Shown: positions 60,800 through 64,000 of the stretch, piece by piece
How the letters are laid out: the number at the start of each line of letters is the position of its first letter
Position numbering within the stretch: the stretch's first letter is position 1
Source of the DNA: Streptomyces sp. NBC_00513
GTDB taxonomy: Bacteria > Actinomycetota > Actinomycetes > Streptomycetales > Streptomycetaceae
Assembly (NCBI RefSeq): GCF_041431415.1
Contig: NZ_CP107845.1
Location: 3,782,001 to 3,846,000, forward strand
DNA: 64,000 nucleotides
Direction: 5' to 3'
Made by a program: the position numbers and the translations under genes
The notes under the pieces: generated by a model
The model's input: only the letters and a program-made list of their open reading frames with translations
Database searches by the model: none
What the model was told of the DNA's origin: nothing

Positions 60800-61975
60800 A
60801 TGAGCGCACCCGCGGCCGGCAGCCGCCCCTTCCTCAACCGCAGCCTGGCGGTCTTCGGCACCACGATCTTCGCGGAGATGTCGGCGCTGGCCGCCCGCAC
60901 CGGATCGATCAACCTCGGTCAGGGCTTTCCCGACACCGACGGTCCCGCCGAGATCGCCGAGGCGGCCGTGCGCGCGATCCGGGACGGCAAGGGCAACCAG
61001 TACCCGCCCGGCCCCGGCGTCCCCGAGCTGCGCACCGCCATCGCCCACCACCAGGAGCGCTTCCACGGACTCGCGTTCGACCCCGACACGGAGGTCCTCG
61101 TCACGGCGGGCGCGACGGAGGCCATCGCGGCCTCCCTGCTGGCCCTGCTGGAGCCGGGCGACGAGGTCATCGCCCTGGAGCCGTACTACGACTCCTACGC
61201 CGCCTGCATCGCCATGGCGGGGGCCGTCCGCGTACCGCTGACCCTGCGCGCGCCGGACTTCCGTCTCGACGTCGACGCCCTGCGCGCCGCCGTGACCCCG
61301 CGCACCCGGTTGCTGCTGCTGAACACCCCGCACAACCCGACCGGCACGGTGCTGACCCCGGCGGAACTGGCGGCCGTCGCGGAACTCGCGATCGAGCGGG
61401 ACCTGCTCGTCGTCACCGACGAGGTCTACGAGCACCTGGTGTTCGAGGGCACCCACGTACCGCTGGCCTCGCTGCCCGGCATGCGCGAGCGCACGGTGAC
61501 GATCTCGTCGGCCGGCAAGACGTTCTCGTTCACCGGCTGGAAGGTCGGCTGGGTCACCGCCCCGCCCGCCCTGACGGCGGCGGTCCGCTCCGCGAAGCAG
61601 TTCCTGACGTACGTCGCCTCGGGCCCGTTCCAGTACGCCATCGCGGAGGCCCTGGCGCTTCCGGACTCCTACTACGACACGTTCCGCGCGGACCTCGCCG
61701 CCAAGCGCGACATCCTCGCGGACGGCCTGACGGCGGCCGGCTTCGAGGTCTACCGGCCCCAGGGCACCTACTTCATCACCACCGACATCACCCCCCTCGG
61801 GGAGAAGGACGGGCTCGCCTTCTGCCGCGCCCTGCCCGAACGCTGCGGTGTGGTCGCCATCCCCAACCAGGTCTTCTACGACGACCGGTCCGCCGGCGCC
61901 ACCCAGGTCCGCTGGGCGTTCTGCAAGCGGGAGGACGTCCTGCGCGACGCCGTCGACCGCCTCGGGCGGCTGTAG
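60800..61975 (+). CDS. Class I/II PLP aminotransferase
   Basis: 391 aa. Cofactor Lys240 in SSAGKTFSFTGWKVGW, NTPHNPTGTV (176-185), VVTDEVYEHL with the PLP-contacting Asp/Tyr, and FLNRSLAVFGTTIFAEMSALA at the start. This resembles the kynurenine/methionine aminotransferase and DapC-like branch (YbdL type), so amino donors could be methionine, kynurenine or succinyl-DAP; context does not decide. ATG 60800 is preferred since AGGATGG gives spacing; ATG 60791 is alternative. Confidence 0.88.
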   Translation: MSAPAAGSRPFLNRSLAVFGTTIFAEMSALAARTGSINLGQGFPDTDGPAEIAEAAVRAIRDGKGNQYPPGPGVPELRTAIAHHQERFHGLAFDPDTEVLVTAGATEAIAASLLALLEPGDEVIALEPYYDSYAACIAMAGAVRVPLTLRAPDFRLDVDALRAAVTPRTRLLLLNTPHNPTGTVLTPAELAAVAELAIERDLLVVTDEVYEHLVFEGTHVPLASLPGMRERTVTISSAGKTFSFTGWKVGWVTAPPALTAAVRSAKQFLTYVASGPFQYAIAEALALPDSYYDTFRADLAAKRDILADGLTAAGFEVYRPQGTYFITTDITPLGEKDGLAFCRALPERCGVVAIPNQVFYDDRSAGATQVRWAFCKREDVLRDAVDRLGRL

Positions 61976-62008
61976 GACCCCCGTCGCGGTCCCCCGGTCG
62001 CGGGAACG

Positions 62009-62065
62009 CGAGAGCCCGGGCGCGCATCGGGGGTCGTGGTGACCCCCATGTCGTCCGGGCTCTCG
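62009..62065. terminator. Long bidirectional terminator stem
   Basis: CGAGAGCCCGG (62009-62019) and CCGGGCTCTCG (62055-62065) are perfect outer arms, with GGGGGTC/GACCCCC pairing inside. It lies between the convergent aminotransferase and YbjN genes. Confidence 0.75.
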
Positions 62066-62119
62066 TGCGGCCGCGGGGCGTACCTGCTCCTCGTGGCGCG
62101 CGTACCGCTGTGGGGGCGA

Positions 62120-62662
62120 CTAGTTGTTGTCGTCGCCCTTGTCTTCTTCGCCCTCGGCGGAGTCGACGTCCTTCTCGAGGCCGAGCTGCTCGACGAGCCA
62201 CTTGTCGAACTCGATCGAGGCACGGACCCAGCTGACCGTGGAGGACACGAAGTGCTCCAGGCTGACGCCGGTGCCGATCAGCATCTGCGCCTCACCGATC
62301 AGGCGGACCGAGCCGTCGTCGTGCGTGTGGCTGTAGACCTTCGGCCACAGGGTGCGACGGTTCCAGTCGTCGATCGTCTCCAGGAGCTGCGGCTTGTCCT
62401 CGATCTCGTGCGGGCGGTCGTAGAAGGTCCGCACCGAGAAGACCTGCTGCTCGTCCTCGCCGCGGAACATGAAGTACGTGCGGAACTCCTCCCACGGCGC
62501 CGCGAGGTCACCCTCGTCGTCGACGACGTACTTGAGCTCCATCTGTTCCAGCAGCTGCTTGACCAGATCCTGGTCGGGGACGACGGGGCCCGCCGGTCCT
62601 GTGGCCTGCGGATCGGGCTGCTGCCCTCCGAAGTTCGGAATCGAGGCCGGGTCGATGCTCAC
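62120..62662 (-). CDS. YbjN domain protein
   Basis: 180 aa from GTG 62662 with GAAGGGAAG six bases before. The core (EFRTYFMFRGEDEQQVFSVRTFYDRPHEI, LLETIDDWNRRTLWPKVYSH, IGTGVSLEHFVSSTVSWVRASIEFDKWLVEQLG) is the YbjN domain, a type III secretion chaperone-like fold that in actinobacteria stands beside clpB. The C-terminus is acidic. It may be a chaperone or adaptor. Confidence 0.83.
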   Translation of the reverse strand: MSIDPASIPNFGGQQPDPQATGPAGPVVPDQDLVKQLLEQMELKYVVDDEGDLAAPWEEFRTYFMFRGEDEQQVFSVRTFYDRPHEIEDKPQLLETIDDWNRRTLWPKVYSHTHDDGSVRLIGEAQMLIGTGVSLEHFVSSTVSWVRASIEFDKWLVEQLGLEKDVDSAEGEEDKGDDNN

Positions 62663-62819
62663 CGTGTACTTCCCTTCGTGCGGATGAACCACATCCTCCA
62701 CCATCGGTCCCACCCCGTGTCCAGCCCCGCACGCACGATCCGCTCCGGGCGGACACGAGTAGGACTCAGGTAAGGAGGACGGGGCCCCACACGACCCGGC
62801 GCGTGGCCGCTCGTCGCGG

Positions 62820-62857
62820 GGGCGGCGGGGGCCCGGATCCTTCGGCCCCCACCGCCC
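62820..62857 (-). terminator. clpB terminator
   Basis: GGGCGGCGGGGGCC and GGCCCCCACCGCCC pair with one mismatch around a 10-base loop, starting 20 bases beyond the clpB stop on the minus strand. Confidence 0.65.
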
Positions 62858-62876
62858 AGGGTACGACCGACAGGGC

Positions 62877-64000
62877 CTAGAGGACCTTGCCGACCAGCAG
62901 GTCTTCCCCGGCCACGGCCACCCGTACGGTGTCGCCGTCCCTGACCTCGCCGGACAGGATCTCCTTCGCGAGGCGGTCCCCGATGGCCGTCTGGATCAGC
63001 CGGCGCAGGGGTCGGGCGCCGTACGCCGGGTCGTTGCCCTTGTCCGCCAGCCAGGCCAGCGCCTCGGGGGTGATGTCCAGGGTGAGGCGGCGGGCGGCGA
63101 GCCGCTTGGCGAGGCGGTCGATCTGGAGCCGCGCGATGTGGGCGAGCTCGTCCCTGCTCAGGGCGGAGAAGACCACCAGGTCGTCGAGGCGGTTGAGGAA
63201 CTCCGGCTTGAAGGAGGCCCGGACCACGTCCAGGACCCGTGCCTTCTTGTCCTCCTCGGAGGTCGCCGGGTCGACCAGGAACTGGCTGCCCAGGTTCGAG
63301 GTCAGGATCAGGATCGCGTTCCGGAAGTCGACGGTGCGGCCCTGGCCGTCGGTGAGGCGGCCGTCGTCGAGCACCTGGAGCAGGACGTCGAAGACCTCGG
63401 GGTGCGCCTTCTCCACCTCGTCGAGCAGGACGACGCTGTACGGGCGGCGCCGGACGGCCTCGGTGAGCTGGCCGCCCTCCTCGTACCCGACGTAGCCGGG
63501 AGGGGCGCCGACCAGGCGGGCCACGCTGTGCTTCTCGCCGTACTCCGACATGTCGATGCGGACCATGGCCCGCTCGTCGTCGAAGAGGAAGTCCGCGAGG
63601 GCCTTGGCCAGCTCCGTCTTGCCGACGCCCGTGGGGCCCAGGAAGAGGAACGAGCCGGTCGGGCGGTCCGGGTCGGCGATGCCGGCGCGGGTGCGGCGCA
63701 CCGCGTCGGAGACGGCCCGCACGGCCTCGGACTGGCCGATCAGGCGGCGGCCCAGCTCCTCCTCCATGCGCAGGAGCTTCTGGGTCTCGCCCTCCAGGAG
63801 CCGGCCGGCGGGGATGCCGGTCCAGGCGCCCACCACGTCCGCGATGTCGTCGGGGCCGACCTCGTCCTTGACCATGCTGTCCTTGGAGGTCCCGGCCTTG
63901 GTGGCCTCTTCCTCCTCCTCGGTGGCCTCCGCCAGCTCGCGCTCCAGCGTCGGGATCTCCCCGTAGAGCAGCTGGGAGGCGGTGTCGAAGTCGCCGTCGC
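62877..64000 (-). CDS. clpB: ClpB disaggregase, C-terminal part (5' end outside window)
   Basis: 373 residues are visible, ending in the normal C-terminus; the gene continues past the right edge. The visible part covers the end of the middle domain (acidic [20 protein letters not shown]) and the whole second ATPase domain: [15 protein letters not shown], Walker [57 protein letters not shown] with Walker B, and the Arg-finger-type NRLDDLVVF. ClpB works with DnaK to dissolve aggregates and is heat-inducible in Streptomyces. Confidence 0.95.
   Translation of the reverse strand, partial: DGDFDTASQLLYGEIPTLERELAEATEEEEEATKAGTSKDSMVKDEVGPDDIADVVGAWTGIPAGRLLEGETQKLLRMEEELGRRLIGQSEAVRAVSDAVRRTRAGIADPDRPTGSFLFLGPTGVGKTELAKALADFLFDDERAMVRIDMSEYGEKHSVARLVGAPPGYVGYEEGGQLTEAVRRRPYSVVLLDEVEKAHPEVFDVLLQVLDDGRLTDGQGRTVDFRNAILILTSNLGSQFLVDPATSEEDKKARVLDVVRASFKPEFLNRLDDLVVFSALSRDELAHIARLQIDRLAKRLAARRLTLDITPEALAWLADKGNDPAYGARPLRRLIQTAIGDRLAKEILSGEVRDGDTVRVAVAGEDLLVGKVL

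Noticed and set aside
60306..60803. Plus-strand 165-residue frame with Pro/Glu-rich sequence
   Set aside because: It is antisense to the Cys-rich protein gene and runs through a strong terminator; composition is an artefact of the opposite-strand repeats.

Overview
The window is very GC-rich actinobacterial chromosome, almost certainly Streptomyces. The evidence is GC-rich third codon positions, many GTG starts, ATGA-type start/stop overlaps, a single TTA codon in the whole window, a 14-bp parS site of the Streptomyces type, and a gene order I know from Streptomyces chromosomes (ask-asd, recR-ybaB, purA, kyn genes, fba-pyrE, clpB).

Left edge (1-5174): four same-strand, tightly coupled genes. 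One is cut by the window edge and unrecognised. The others are an Mrr-type nuclease fused to an SF2 helicase, a 199-aa unknown, and a protein with a sigma-region-4-like HTH plus probable winged-helix segments. They end at a truncated 3' half of a tRNA-Pro(CGG) gene, which looks like an attachment-site remnant. I read this as one end of an integrated element carrying a possible DNA-targeting defence cassette that I cannot match to a named system.

5.2-18.8 kb: housekeeping and small regulatory genes: sulfite oxidase-like protein, TetR regulator, cytosine deaminase (codA), two small basic/polar proteins, S9 peptidase, SURF1, a SigE-like ECF sigma with a membrane partner, the ask-asd operon and ybaB-recR-DUF5063.

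18.9-40.9 kb: a more variable stretch. It holds a SLATT-type membrane protein, a GntR/class III aminotransferase pair, and a DJ-1/PfpI-MarR operon with twin operators and a repeat-filled leader. It also holds a membrane Ser/Thr kinase-like protein that lacks the DFG Asp and carries the TTA codon, a hydrolase-acyltransferase-two-component operon followed by a paralogous two-component pair, a P450, and an ABC exporter divergent from a MarR/GbsR regulator. Several tandem-repeat tracts lie between these genes.

40.9-64 kb: core metabolism again: purA, a GH18 protein, the tryptophan-to-anthranilate kynurenine genes (kynA, kynU, a formamidase candidate) and DUF3151. Next come a probably domesticated IS701-like transposase, PucR/GAF, SARP-like and gamma-butyrolactone-receptor-like regulators, fbaA, pyrE, an epimerase, a spermidine-synthase-like membrane protein, an aminotransferase, YbjN and the 3' part of clpB. 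parS sits inside the hairpin between pyrE and fbaA.

Most gene calls rest on motifs read by eye from translations. Family assignments are recall-based, and no database search was run.
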